From NCBI GenBank assembly GCA_026745465.1, contig JACYXH010000479.1, positions 1,464,679-1,528,678 on the forward strand: DNA of 64,000 nt, written 5' to 3'. The notes under the pieces were generated by a model. The model saw only the letters and a list, made by a program, of their open reading frames with translations, was not told the DNA's origin and did not search any database. The stretch's first letter is position 1. Each line of letters begins with the position of its first letter. The position numbers and the translations under genes were made by a program. The DNA comes from Lota lota (taxonomy: Eukaryota; Chordata; Actinopteri; Gadiformes; Lotidae). This document shows, piece after piece, positions 49,480-60,360 of this stretch.

Positions 49480-50025
49480 AATTTAGAACTTTTTGATTAA
49501 TTTCTCCAGAAAAACATACATAGCCTTTACATTTTATAAATTTCCTCACATGTTGAGTCCACCCACTGCCAAAACCCTGCTGCCATTGCGGCTGGTATCC
49601 ATGGCATCCAAGCCATTTTTCCCGCCATTCCTGATTCGCCAGGCCTGGCTGAAAGCTGGGTTTTGTTTGTGGCAGGTGAACCAATCTCTCTCTCATTCTG
49701 CCATTCATGTACAAATCAAACAGCGAGCCGGTGAAATTCTGCATGCAACCTTCGCTGGCGATGGAGCCATCAGGAACGCCAGGCCCCTCTCCAGTAGTCT
49801 CGAGACACTGCGTTGGAACCGAACAGTTGGATGCAGGCCATATGGCGTTCACGCAGTCTCAGCTCCCGCGTGCCGCGGGGGAAGCCCAACATCTCAGGCG
49901 CTTGTCCCAGTGTCATTCTAAGAGCCAGTCAATAAAAGATACAGACGAAAGAACTGTCTTAATATAAGAAAACCGTGGGGTTCTGTTTAATTAATGGTGG
50001 GGTCCAGGAGTGTGGTCCGGGAGCT
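49480..50025 (-). other. Probable 3' untranslated region of tunar
   Basis: Directly downstream of the tunar stop codon on the minus strand. Unlike its surroundings it is free of repeats and GC-balanced, especially 49560-49910. The TUNAR/megamind RNA is known to contain a short block conserved from fish to mammals; this segment is the natural candidate here. The open frames on both strands of it (49472-49852 and 49493-49921) look like chance. Confidence 0.4.
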
Positions 50026-50172
50026 CTACAGCGTGGTGTATAGGTAGACGAAGATGATGACCACCAAGTTGAGGATGGTGCCGACAATGCCCAACAGGGC
50101 CAAGATGGATTCTTCCTTGCCCTCCCGGTCTTGGATGCCAGTTTCCTCGTCCCTGTAGACAGTGTTTACCAT
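50026..50172 (-). CDS. tunar: TUNAR microprotein (48 residues)
   Basis: The start MVNTVYRDEETGIQDREGKE leads into ESILALLGIVGTILNLVVII and FVYLYTTL, then a TAG stop. From memory the human TUNAR microprotein is also 48 residues and nearly the same over the C-terminal 30 (KEES.LA.LGI.GTILNL.VIIFVY.YTTL). It is a single-pass membrane protein, hydrophobic at about 24-44, with a short acidic N-terminus. It is reported in neural and beta cells at the endoplasmic reticulum, where it affects calcium handling. Its RNA was first described as a long non-coding RNA (TUNA; megamind in zebrafish). I chose this Met because it gives the human length. The exon starts at 50211, 39 bases upstream, after a CTTCTCCAG acceptor, and the frame is open through that upstream part. 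Confidence 0.93.
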   Translation of the reverse strand: MVNTVYRDEETGIQDREGKEESILALLGIVGTILNLVVIIFVYLYTTL

Positions 50173-50211
50173 TTTCCCGGCAAAGGTCTGCAGTTTGCCT
50201 CTCACACCAAT
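50173..50211 (-). other. tunar: Start of tunar coding exon and splice acceptor
   Basis: On the minus strand, a long pyrimidine run and CATCTTCTTCTCCAG end at 50212. The exon begins ATTGGTGTGAGAGG at 50211 and runs in frame (IGVRGKLQTFAGK) into the tunar Met. Confidence 0.8.
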
Positions 50212-50220
50212 CTGGAGAAG

Positions 50221-50222
50221 AA

Positions 50223-50267
<45 letters not shown>

Positions 50268-50280
50268 GAAAGAGAGAGAT
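50221..50280. repeat. (GA)n microsatellite forming the tunar polypyrimidine tract
   Basis: An imperfect GA array on the plus strand, CT on the transcribed minus strand, immediately upstream of the splice acceptor. Confidence 0.9.
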
Positions 50281-50491
50281 ATTATCTATATCGTAATTAA
50301 TTTGTAAAAATATGTTCATGTTTGTGTATCCTCTGATATGTCTTGCTTAGTGAATACTGGTAAATAATGCCATGTTATTTATCAAACGCACAGCACAATA
50401 CAATTAGCATTAAATAGGATTAAAACATTTGTGTGATAATTGTCATGATACCTGGTTGTTCAGGTATCAGGTATGTGTATTCATGTGTATT

Positions 50492-50539
<48 letters not shown>

Positions 50540-51119
50540 AGCAAACCTTTTGCTGAATGACTAGATTTTGCCATATGTTTTCCCTCCAATTTTATTTTCA
50601 TGAGCAGACACAATATAATGTAGGTTGGCTTTCTGCTCCTCTCTGCATTTCCAACAAGCCTATGGAATCCGGCACGCACATGCATGCACACACACATAAA
50701 CAGTCTATATTTTTCTAAGGGCAGACTCACAGACTTCCATAGAAGAAGTAAACGTGTCATGTACATGTTGTGCAGTGCACTCAATGTAAGTGTTTTTCTT
50801 GCATCTCCTTGCATTACTTTTCCGTCAGGCTTTCTTAGATCTATTCAATCAAAAATAAATTACTTTCCGTCACTTTCCTGAATAAAATGTATTCATCCCT
50901 TGTGCTAAATAGATGTTCCTCTGGGGCTCTGCTGGCTTTAAATGGCTGAATCTCTCTCTCTCACTGAGATAAAATGTCTCGCTGGTGGCATGCATTCAAC
51001 TCAGAGTAGTAACTAAAAGTATATAGGCCTATGCAATGAATCGTAAAACTCTGTACGTAATGCATATTAATAATGCATCAATGAATCTCACACATAAATT
51101 ACATGTATAGGGGAAAGTT
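50281..51119. other. Tunar intron with TG array
   Basis: Contains a TG array at about 50494-50538. Nothing else is recognised. Confidence 0.4.
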
Positions 51120-51518
51120 AAGAGCAATGTTTGCATCTAGTGGAACGGACTGGCAAATATAACATTCATATGTATGTTTTAATTAGTGTATACTCCCAGA
51201 AATTGTTTAATTGCTGTATTTTCTGAGCCCTTTATATCTACATAGGGAACGGGTCCTCTTACACGGAGCCCAACATGTTGCACTGCCCTGTTTCTATAGT
51301 AGTCCTGAACCAACCAACAGCTCTAGATAGGACACGTTTTTAACCTTAAATCATAATCGCTATCATACTTGTAAGCCATGACCTATAGTTTAACAGACTA
51401 CATAGCTAAATTATGTAGTCTGTTAAGGGGGGGGGGGGGGGGGGGGGGGGGGTGTTCAGTTGGTTGCAATCTCAACCTCATGGCTAGATACAACTTAATC
51501 TTGCACACTGCACCTTTT
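51120..51518 (+). mobile_element. Teleost MITE family A, copy 2
   Basis: TTTGCATCTAGTGGAACGG.., GAGCCCTTTATATCTACATAGG.., TGTTCAGTTGGTTGCAATC.., and an end TTGCACACTGCACCTTTT. The G run at 51427-51452 (26 G) sits where other copies have a short G/C run. Confidence 0.7.
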
Positions 51519-52010
51519 AAGTTGAAGTAAACCCCCAATCACTTTTTCAGTTGAAAATGTCTCAGTTTGGGTCTCACAAAGTGTTGGTGAACATTTCTTT
51601 GTTATTTTTTGTTGTTAAACGGGGAAAAATCACTGTCAAATACAGGAAGTCGGCTTCCTCTGGCAAAAAGAAATTCAATAAAAAAAACAGTGATTTACGT
51701 ACCCTTTAAGAGAGATGAATGTTAAATAAATGTGTTCCTGACATGACTCTAGGTTCAAGGTATGGGCAGTACAGCAGCCTCGTACACATTTATTGTTATT
51801 TTATTTATTTATTATTAAAATAGTCCATTGTTTAGTTTCTCCATGGCTTTTAGCAATTGAGCCTTGGATTAATAGATAGGATGCATGAATGTTACATTAG
51901 TTACAGGAGGTAAATACTCTCCGTGACGTACAGTTAAGACCAAGTTAATAATTGCTGTGTGTGTGTATGCCCCCTTTTCAGAGTATTTAGTAAATATGTT
52001 AAATAGCATT
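51519..52010. other. Intergenic or intronic DNA
   Basis: Nothing recognised. Confidence 0.4.
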
Positions 52011-53022
52011 AAAGGTTCAGTGTAGACGATTCTGTGGCATCCAGCAGTGATGTTGCAATTAGCAACCAACTGCCACCCCCTCACATCTCTGTTTCTAACA
52101 AAGTACACGCTACGGTGGCCTGTTAGGTGCCAGGAAGTATTACAAAATAATGTAATTTTCTACAACAGCATCAAGTAGCAAGTTGTCAAGTGATGAGGTT
52201 CCTTGATAGATTCATAAATTGTATATAGTTATTTAGTCTGTAAAACTATAGGTCATAGCTTTCAAGTCAGATTGCCAGATTAAAATAAAAATAACGCATC
52301 CTCTCTAGATCCGTTTGTATGTTTTGGGCTATGTAGAAACATGGCGGTGCAACATGGCAGGCTCCTTGGAAGAGGCCCCGCTCACAGTGTTGATTTAAAG
52401 GGCTCATTCTCAGTGAACGAAAACATGATTCTTACTTTCATGAGATTATATATTATTTAAAGTAGCTGTAAGCAATTCTTATTTGTAAAAAAAAAAAACA
52501 TTAAATAGCTCGATATTTCGATAGCCATCACTGATACATTCAGTATTTGGTCAGTAGCACATGGGTCTCCCAGTCGCTCAGCTCTGCAGTGAACAGATAA
52601 CACATTTTCTGGTATCCCGTTCCCACTTTTTCCAATCAGGAAAAACAATTCCACAAAGAGTAGTTCCTCTCTGCACGTCGACAGGCAGGCAGCATGATTT
52701 CAGTGTTGACTGACAATGGCGGAATTGCCAAAACTACAGATTCCAGCGCTCCCAGGAACGGCTGACACTACCAAACACGGCAAGCGGAAAAATGTACGGC
52801 TTAATGAAAGAAAAAATAAATATGCTAGGAAAAAGAGACAGGAGTCATGCAAGACCCGAGTTCATGTTGTGATGAGGGGAGGAGGGAGGGTTAACTGCCA
52901 TAACGGACAGGAAGTTAGCCAAAACGACGACATTGGTTACAGTTCCTTGACAACATACTTTTATTCCATTTCTGCCAAGTCTGTTCTGCTAGAGGCCACT
53001 CAATTCTACACACTGCACCTTT
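52011..53022 (-). mobile_element. Teleost MITE family A, copy 3, split by an insertion
   Basis: The left end AAAGGTTCAGTGTA and right end TACACACTGCACCTTT are the family's inverted termini. The left part (to about 52461: GAAACATGGCGGTGCAACATGG.., GGGCTCATTCTCAGTGAACG) and right part (from about 52963: TTCCATTTCTGCCAAGTC..) are contiguous in the other copies. Confidence 0.7.
52462..52962 (+). mobile_element. Unidentified insert nested in MITE copy 3
   Basis: About 500 bases that break family A. It begins GTAGCTGTAAGCAATTCTTA and includes GAAAGAAAAAATAAATATGC followed by an AGACAGGAG and ACCCGAGT stretch. I think I have seen this in other fish repeats but cannot name it. The partial open frame across it (52716 onward) is probably repeat-derived. 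Confidence 0.45.
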
Positions 53023-53289
53023 ATACAGACATCTTGAAGCCTCTTTTAACCGTCAAAACTCCAAAGGTTCTCTCACAAAATTCTCAAAAAACACCGGTGT
53101 GTTTAAGACAACCCAGTGCCTCAATAATATTAAATCCAGCTTATCAATTGTTGTGTAACCAAGTTGTAAGTGTTTTGTTCATATTTATTCAAGAATTGCA
53201 TATGTGCAATGATTGCAAATATTGTCCGCAGTGATCCGGGTCATTACGTCAGGTCACGTGGAATGGCTTCCAGAATATGATTTGTTTCT

Positions 53290-53580
53290 GTTTCTGAGTG
53301 TGTGCAGATGTGCATGCGTGTGTGTTTACGTTTGTGTGTGTGTGTGTGCATGCACGCATGCGTGGGTGTGTGGGTGTGTGGGTGTGCGTGTTTGTGCGTA
53401 CCTTTGCGCATGTGTGTGTACGTATGTGTATGCATGTGTGTGCGTGCATGTGTGTGTGTGTTTGCGTGTGTGTGCATGCTTCCTTGGGTGCGTGTGCATG
53501 CTCCTGCCTGCACATGCGTGTGTGTGTATGTGTATTCACACCCTTGTGTGTGTGTCTGTGAGTGTGTGTGTGTTTGTGGC
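53290..53580. repeat. Degenerate TG-rich tract
   Basis: TG-rich with CATG, CGTG and TTTGTG variants. It yields Cys/Val- and His/Thr-rich frames on the two strands. Confidence 0.9.
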
Positions 53581-54617
53581 ACAGCTATTTGTGCAGGTTA
53601 ACATCCAAGCTGATCACAGGGGACCAGGGTCTTTTCAGGTCAGTGGCTTTTGTTAACTCACAAAATCGAACACGTCTGCCAATGCATGGTAAAAATAACC
53701 CTGTGTCCAACAGACATTTTCCTTTAAGTCGTGTGTCATTTCCTCTCAGTAACGTGTCATTTAGAGACCAGCGGCAACTATAAATCAGTGCTCCTCAAAT
53801 GGCTCCCACCCTGCTGAGAGTTTGATTTATTGTTCATAAACATAACAGATTGCTAATTTCACCTGTATAATCTGGTCATATGCCTGCTTTACTTACAGTG
53901 CAGTGTTGATGTGTCATGAAGTATAATATAATCATTACGTCAATATGATTTCTTACACTTAAAGATCACTTAAGTATACTGGAAATCAAACTAGCCTTTT
54001 CTACACCATGTCCGATGTGTGTATGGCATTACACACACACAGGACACTGTGTAGAGGATAGTTTGAGATGAGGATGTTATCCATCCATGTCGGCTTACAT
54101 GGCATTACATGGCCATCTATCTACTAAATCAATCAATAATCAAACAAACATTATATGACATATAGTGTATTGTTTCCTTTTTGGCTTGATAACGTCATAC
54201 TTTTGTTTATCGTAATCAAGCCTTTGTGACATTTAGACCTGTGCACTGACTTTTGAAGTTACCCATATAGTCCCCGTTTGAAGATTGCTCTCCTCTCATG
54301 ACTTCTTGTTTGCACTTGGACAGGTGAACAGTTGGTTCTAAAGTTTAAAGGCCCTGACTGAGACACTAACCTGCCAGAAATCTGTTACGACACACCATTA
54401 TCGAAGTGTTGGGAATAAGACAAGGCAGAATCCAATCGGATTTGAAAAGAGAAAGAATATGTTGCAGTTTTTTTCGCTATGGAAGTAATTCACATTAGCA
54501 CAACATTTAGTGGACTAAGTGGTAAGTCACATTGTAGCTATGACTGTGCCTCTGAAGATGGATATTGAATGCCTGGAGAGAACCCAAAGAGAATCTAAAG
54601 TGAAATACATGGAATTT

Positions 54618-54622
<5 letters not shown>
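53581..54622. other. Intronic or intergenic DNA
   Basis: No gene or repeat recognised. Confidence 0.4.

Positions 54623-54654
<32 letters not shown>
54623..54654. repeat. (AT)n microsatellite
   Basis: About 32 bases of AT. Confidence 0.95.
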
Positions 54655-54657
<3 letters not shown>

Positions 54658-55035
54658 CCCAATATATAGCCCCTCACCCAGCCTTCCCCATTTAGGAATG
54701 TATGGATATGGAAATAGAGGTTCATAAAATATTTAAAAGGAGAGCTACCGATTTCCTCCTTCACTTCCTGTGCATGGCATTTGCTATGAATCCAAACCCC
54801 ATGCATGTAAATTAGCATTTAGTGTCTTGATTATGTAATGTTATATGTTATGTTATAATTTGTTGTTTTCTTCTTTAATAAAGATAAACTAAATCAGTTC
54901 ATCAAGCCAAGCCAGAAGGTTTTTTAAAGTATTTCCAGTTTTATTTTAACAAAAACAATGGCTGTTATGGAATAGAGTGTGAGCTGTTCTCAGGTAAAGA
55001 AGGATTCATTTATCTCAATATCGATTCCCCTGGGC

Positions 55036-55701
55036 CCAGTTGTTCAAAAGTAATCTCGGATTACGGCTATCGGATTGGATCAAATCTTCAAAATGGGTTG
55101 TTCAAAACTTTTTTAGTAGGAATGGGATAACTTTGATCCCAAAATTCAGGATTACCCTGATCCCAGCGGAAGGGTGGTTTCAAGGAGGCTTTCAGGAACA
55201 AAATGTAATACAACTTTTAAATTGGTGAAATAATAAAACATTTGTATATTGTAGTATATATACATTTATTTATATATATTATATATAATAGTAGACATTA
55301 GGCTACCTATTAAGCCTTTCAATACAGTAAATAAAACAAATGGGATTTTGTCCCAACATTATTTCCTCCAAATAGCTGTCAGTATCAAAGAAAAACAATA
55401 TATTTCATTTTAACTGTCATTTGTTATCACTATAAATTAATATTAATTGTGATATTAATTTAGTCATCTTTTGACTGAGATGAATCAGTCAAAAGTAGTT
55501 TATTCTACCTGTTGTTCTTTACATAGCCAGTAGGCTTCATTGTGATATGTAGGCAAGTCCCATTTAGAGCACTGGTAATCCGGATTTGGTAATCCTGAAA
55601 GTTTGTATCTGGATCAAGGTGATCCAATCCAATGTTGCTTTGAAAAACTGGCACAAAAGTAAGATGTATTCTGGATAGCAAATTTTCTTTTGAACAACTG
55701 G
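55036..55701. mobile_element. Non-autonomous DNA transposon with 15-bp inverted ends
   Basis: CCAGTTGTTCAAAAG at 55036-55050 and its exact reverse complement at 55687-55701. The subterminal parts also pair loosely: GGATTGGATCA on the left against TGATCCAATCC on the right. It encodes nothing. Confidence 0.75.
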
Positions 55702-57696
55702 TGTAACTCAACAACTCAACCCCCCTTAAGGCTCCTACCCACCAAGGCGACAAACCCCCCAATAAAGAGACTGCCGATTTATTCGTTAGGAGGGGGGCGG
55801 GGGGGGTCGGTGCTGAAGTCGGCTCTTATTTTAGTGTAGTGTGGCTCAAGACACGCAATTTTATCGATCCCCTGTAGAGTCGAGAGGACAACTATTTTTT
55901 CAAACTGGTTTGATATTATTGGACCCGACTCACTACGCCTCTGACACATCCTTCCTATAACAGAAAGAGGGAGGGAGGCAGGCAGGATTTGACATGTGGA
56001 TAGGTAGAGAGATGGATGGTTGGACAGATGTATGGCTACTGTAACACCACTGACACAACCTGGTCTACCACACAGAGAGGTGGCTGGATGGAAGAATGGA
56101 GGGATGGACGGATAGATAGATAAATAGATGGATAGTTTGATGCACATAGATGAATGGATGAAGGGATGGACAAACTCCTGCCTGCATGTCTCATCTGTCT
56201 TTCTGTCTATCCATCATCCATCCCTACATTCATCCATCCATGCAACCATTCCTGCAGTAGGGTAGCATCAGCACCTAATAGGAGATCACATCTCCAGATC
56301 AGTGGACAATAACACCCTCTGACACTCCAGCCGTCCCCAGCCCCTCACACAGCCCCTAAAACACAGCCCTTACACACAGCCCCTTCACACACAGTCCTAA
56401 CACACAGTCCTAACACACAGCCCTACTGTAAAGCATCTCACTTCACCTTTCACTCCCTCCTTCCTCTTTCTCTCTCCTTCTCTTTCTCAATCCTTCACAA
56501 ATCTCTTGCTCTTTCTCGACCCCTCTCTCACCTCCATTCTCTTTCCCTCTTCAACCTTCTCTCTTTCCCTTTTTCTTTTGCTCGCATTCCATTCTGCACA
56601 AACCTCTCTTCTTCACTTTTGTCTTTACCCTCTTACAAACAATTTTTCTTCCTCTCTCTCTGTCTCTCTCTCTCGCTCTCTCTCGCTCTCTCTCACTCTC
56701 TCTCTCGCTCTCTCTCACTCTCTCTCGCTCTCTCTCTCTCTCCCTGATGAGCACACAGAAATTACACACAGAACGAATTCATATTGGCTGTAGCATGTAA
56801 ACACAAACAGACCAGCGGTACGTGTGTACACATGGTTGAATGCTTGGCTGGTTTACCGCCCAGCACTGAAACATGAATCAAAGTAGTAGCAAAGCAGAAA
56901 GATTTTTACATAATCAATGATAACGTTCTCTGCAAAGTTTCAAATGTACTTTTAATACAATGAAATAACAGTTTTTAAGAATTGTGTATATTATGCTTCC
57001 ACGCCAGATTAATTTTTTTAATTATTTTTACAGAATTCAGATTTGCAGTTAGTCACCCCTAATTTGATGGAAATAGGAATTTATAGATTACCCCATATTT
57101 CTTATTAACATAAACTGTCACTCTATATGATTCCAATAAGAGGATGGTGTCAAATAAATTCCTAAGAGCCTTTGTGTTTGTGTCAACTGACATTTTTGCA
57201 TCTCAGCCTACAGTTTTGACTTTGAAAACCACTGACTGAATAAATCAAATATCTATATATTCAGTACTCAGTACTCAGTACAATATTCAGTACATATATT
57301 ATGTCCATTACAGTATTCAATTGATCAATATCAGAATTGTTTTATTTTGCAAAGTATAGTTGCAAAGTATACACAAGGGAAAACATCCTTCAGTCTTATT
57401 TTTAAGCATATTATGTATTTTAGTACATCTTGTACAACAACATGGAAAAAAGCACCTCTTTTCAAAATAATGTAGAGACCCTTGTCATTGTATCTATACA
57501 TTGTCTGTGGTTTCATTGACGGAGTTTAAGTTGGACCAACGGAAGATACAAAGTTTGTATACGTATGTAGTTGATTCACAAACTTGCTCCCTCAACTCTG
57601 CGTGGAAAATGTCCAATGTTGCACTTGGAAGTTTTTCACTACAAAATTAAACATTTAAAACACTTCATGTAATAAGTAATACAAATAGTGTTCTAC
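55702..57696. other. Intronic or intergenic DNA with low-complexity tracts
   Basis: GATG/GATA-rich DNA lies at about 55990-56170, ACACACAGTCCTA tandem units at about 56335-56430, and a CT tract at about 56450-56745. No gene is supported. Confidence 0.45.
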
Positions 57697-57810
57697 CTTA
57701 CAAAGCATCAGGAAGAGCGTAGCATGCGACATGCTGGAGGGGGACTCCTCTGGGAAGAATTCCGACACCCCTGGCCAGTGAGCTGAGAGTCTGACCTCCT
57801 CATCCTTGGG
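57697..57810 (-). other. Candidate upstream exon of tunar
   Basis: On the minus strand, CTCCTCTGTGCTCCTCCACAG precedes 57810 (good acceptor) and AAG/GTAGAA follows 57697 (fair donor). The enclosed 114 bases are exactly 38 open codons (PKDEEVRLSAHW.., SSMSHATLFLMLCK). The donor leaves phase 0, which matches the tunar exon at 50211 in frame. A competing donor, GTAAGG, lies 5 bases upstream of the chosen one and would change the phase. Spacing to the coding exon is about 7.5 kb. Confidence 0.35.
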
Positions 57811-58735
57811 CTGTGGAGGAGCACAGAGGAGCTATCATCCAGAGCAAGGCTCCCTTGTCCGCCCTGCCGTCCAATTTTAGAGCTGTCGTTCCCCGTCGAA
57901 CATCCAGCCTCTCCTCCCTGATTATCATCTCGGTGGCGAGACTGCTGAAGTTTTTTTTTTCCTGGTCGTTACTTTCCCTCCTCGGTGTCAGCCTTTGGAT
58001 AGCTGGAACAGCGCTGTCCACCTCCCCTCTTCTTCTCTCTCTCTCTCCCCTCTCTGTCTCTCTCTCTGTTTTTGGGTCCCCTCTGCCCTCCTCCCTTCGT
58101 GTTCTTCTTCTGCTGGTTTCTGGAAGGGGGTTGTATCAGGATGGGGGCTGGAGACAGTGGAGGTGGGAGGGAAGAGCAGTGTCAGGCAAACACGTCCATC
58201 TCCTGTGCATTCTTAAATCGCACAAAGAACAAAACCCCAACAACTTCTGAGAAATATAAGTTGGGTCTATTTTTGTCTACAAAGTGTATTTTTTTAATCT
58301 CTTTTAGCAATGTGTTGCAAAGTACAACACACCGCCGCTCCAGACGCAAGTCTAACTTTCCCTCCCCCTCTTTCCCTCCCTGGATCTCTCAATTATTCAC
58401 ACCAAAAACAAATAATTAAAAAGAGGGAAATGGCTGTCTCATTAAAATGTAACATATCTTTTCTTCTCTCGCTCCAGTGGCGAAACGTGTCCAACCTGCC
58501 CAGCGCTGGCTGCTTTTAGTAACACGATGAGGAAAGAGGGAGGGAGGAGGGGGGGAGGTTGTCGCCAAGGAGCATGCATTAATGCTGTTATGGTTACTGC
58601 TGCGCTTCAGATGTGATCGGTAACCCCCCCCCCCAACCCACCCCCTCCTTCTCCCTCTCCCTCTCCCCCCCCCTCTCTCTCTCTCCCCCGCTCTCTCTCT
58701 CTCTCCCTCTCTCAGGCACACATGTTAATGCAGCG
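57811..58735. other. GC-richer region, possible promoter or first exon of tunar
   Basis: CT-rich and GC-balanced with few repeats at 57815-58250 and a C/T-rich tract at 58620-58712. It lies upstream of the candidate exon on the minus strand. No start site can be named from sequence alone. Confidence 0.25.
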
Positions 58736-58849
58736 GTGGTTGCCTGGCAACCGACTCAGGGGAGTCACACAAACGCCCAACGAGAAGCGTTTGTGACAGA
58801 GGCCAGAATGAGCGGGACGAGGTGGCCAGGATCTTGGGGTATGTGGGTG

Positions 58850-59115
58850 CGTGTGTGTGTGTGTGAGTCTCTATGTGTGTGTGTGTGGATGTGTGTGTGT
58901 TTCTGTGTGTGTCGTCATGTGAGTATGTGTGTGTGAGTCTATATGTGTGTGCATGTGTGTGTGTCTGTGTGTGTGTTTGAATGTGTGTGTGGATGTGTGT
59001 GTGTGTTTCTGTATGTGTCTCCATGTGTGTATGTGTGTGTGAGTCTGTATGTGTGTGTGTGTGTGTGTGTGTGTTGGTGTGTGTGTGCATGTGTGAACTT
59101 GTGCGTGTGTGTATG
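58850..59115. repeat. TG-rich array with higher-order duplication
   Basis: The pattern GGATGTGTGTG, TTTCTGTxTGTGTC, CATGTG, GTGTGTGAGTCTxTATG occurs twice about 110 bases apart within the TG-rich tract. Confidence 0.75.
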
Positions 59116-59205
59116 TCTGTCTGTATTTATGTATGAGGGAGAGAGAAGGGAGAACTGTAAGTACAATTTGCATACTTCTTTCTATCAACAAACCAGCAAA
59201 CCAAT

Positions 59206-59208
<3 letters not shown>

Positions 59209-59267
<59 letters not shown>

Positions 59268-59281
59268 TATGTGTGTATGTG
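59209..59281. repeat. (TG)n microsatellite
   Basis: TG array with a TGTGTA tail. Confidence 0.95.
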
Positions 59282-59356
59282 TGAGAGAGAGATGTCACTA
59301 ACATTCACATACTCATGTCAAAGGGGTAAAGGGTGACTGGGTTCAAATGATCATCT

Positions 59357-59358
<2 letters not shown>

Positions 59359-59423
<65 letters not shown>
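59359..59423. repeat. (GT)n microsatellite
   Basis: Nearly pure GT, about 65 bases. Confidence 0.95.
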
Positions 59424-59426
<3 letters not shown>

Positions 59427-60175
59427 TTGTGTGTATGTGTGTGTGTGAGTGTACCTGTATGTGAAGAGCAATGCATCAGAGTACAAAATCAAATAGAGAT
59501 ACAAATGTATTTCCAAGGCAGACAGATGCTCTCCATCTGATCCCAACATACAGCTGTAATGTAACGAGACGGTAGTAGAATGTGATGTTATTTATACAGC
59601 CTACTCCTATCATGCACTGGGGTTATGAGTTTAAATTCTTAAATTATGTTATTGGTTTGCTTGATCAAACTAACATAATCAGGCAAAATCTTCAATTTGT
59701 AGCTCCATTCTATTGTCTCCAGATGTAAATCTGCAGATCATTTAATGCCTTTAAAAAATAGAGCGCCTCAATCATGAACCTTTCATGGTGTTGGCTCTGG
59801 GAGAATGTCTATTTTTACTTTTAGTTTGAGTATCTTGCCTTTAGATCTCCTGTCCTCCCCGTTGGCAGGTAAGGAACATCACGGTTCCACATCAGAGGCA
59901 AACATTTGAAAGGACTCTGAATAGACAAGCTTGACACTTATCAACATGAATAGCATCCTATTCTCTTTGCTTGGCACATGGGATTAGAAAATTGAAACCA
60001 TAAGAGTTGAGAATTTCAGTGAAATCTCAGTGTATATAAACAACAGTGGTTTCTGTCACCCAGACCGTGTCCTCCATAATAAGTAATGTTGGGCTGATAC
60101 ATATACCGTATACGAATAGATGAGGCTACTTCCAGTTTCCTCTCTGTATGTGTATGGAGTTAACCAGGCCTACCT
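59424..60175. other. Intergenic DNA
   Basis: Nothing recognised. Confidence 0.4.
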
Positions 60176-60360
60176 CAGAATCAGAATTTACTTTATGCCA
60201 AGTAAGTTTAACACGTACAAGGATTTTGTCCTGGTGCATAACAATAATAATAAACATTCCAACATACATACAACATGAATATAAAACAGAAAGAAAGAAT
60301 AAAAGTTAACTGCAAGTACTTTAGGTCAAAAATAAGTACAATGGAATGTGCAGAAGTCTA
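60176..60360. repeat. Fish interspersed repeat (TCAGAATCAGAAT type)
   Basis: TCAGAATCAGAATTTACTTTATGCCAAGTAAGTTTAACACGTACAAGGATTTTG resembles, in short blocks, a repeat found throughout teleost genomes. The right limit is uncertain. Confidence 0.5.

Noticed and set aside
49472..49921. Open frames of 126 and 142 codons beside tunar as separate genes
   Set aside because: They overlap on opposite strands, match nothing I know, and lie where the tunar 3' untranslated region is expected.
52716..53234. 172-codon plus-strand frame as a host gene
   Set aside because: It spans the junction of a nested insert and MITE family A, including the MITE terminus.
57800..58021. 73-codon minus-strand frame as a tunar-linked gene
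   Set aside because: It reads through the proposed splice acceptor in another frame and has no recognisable homology.
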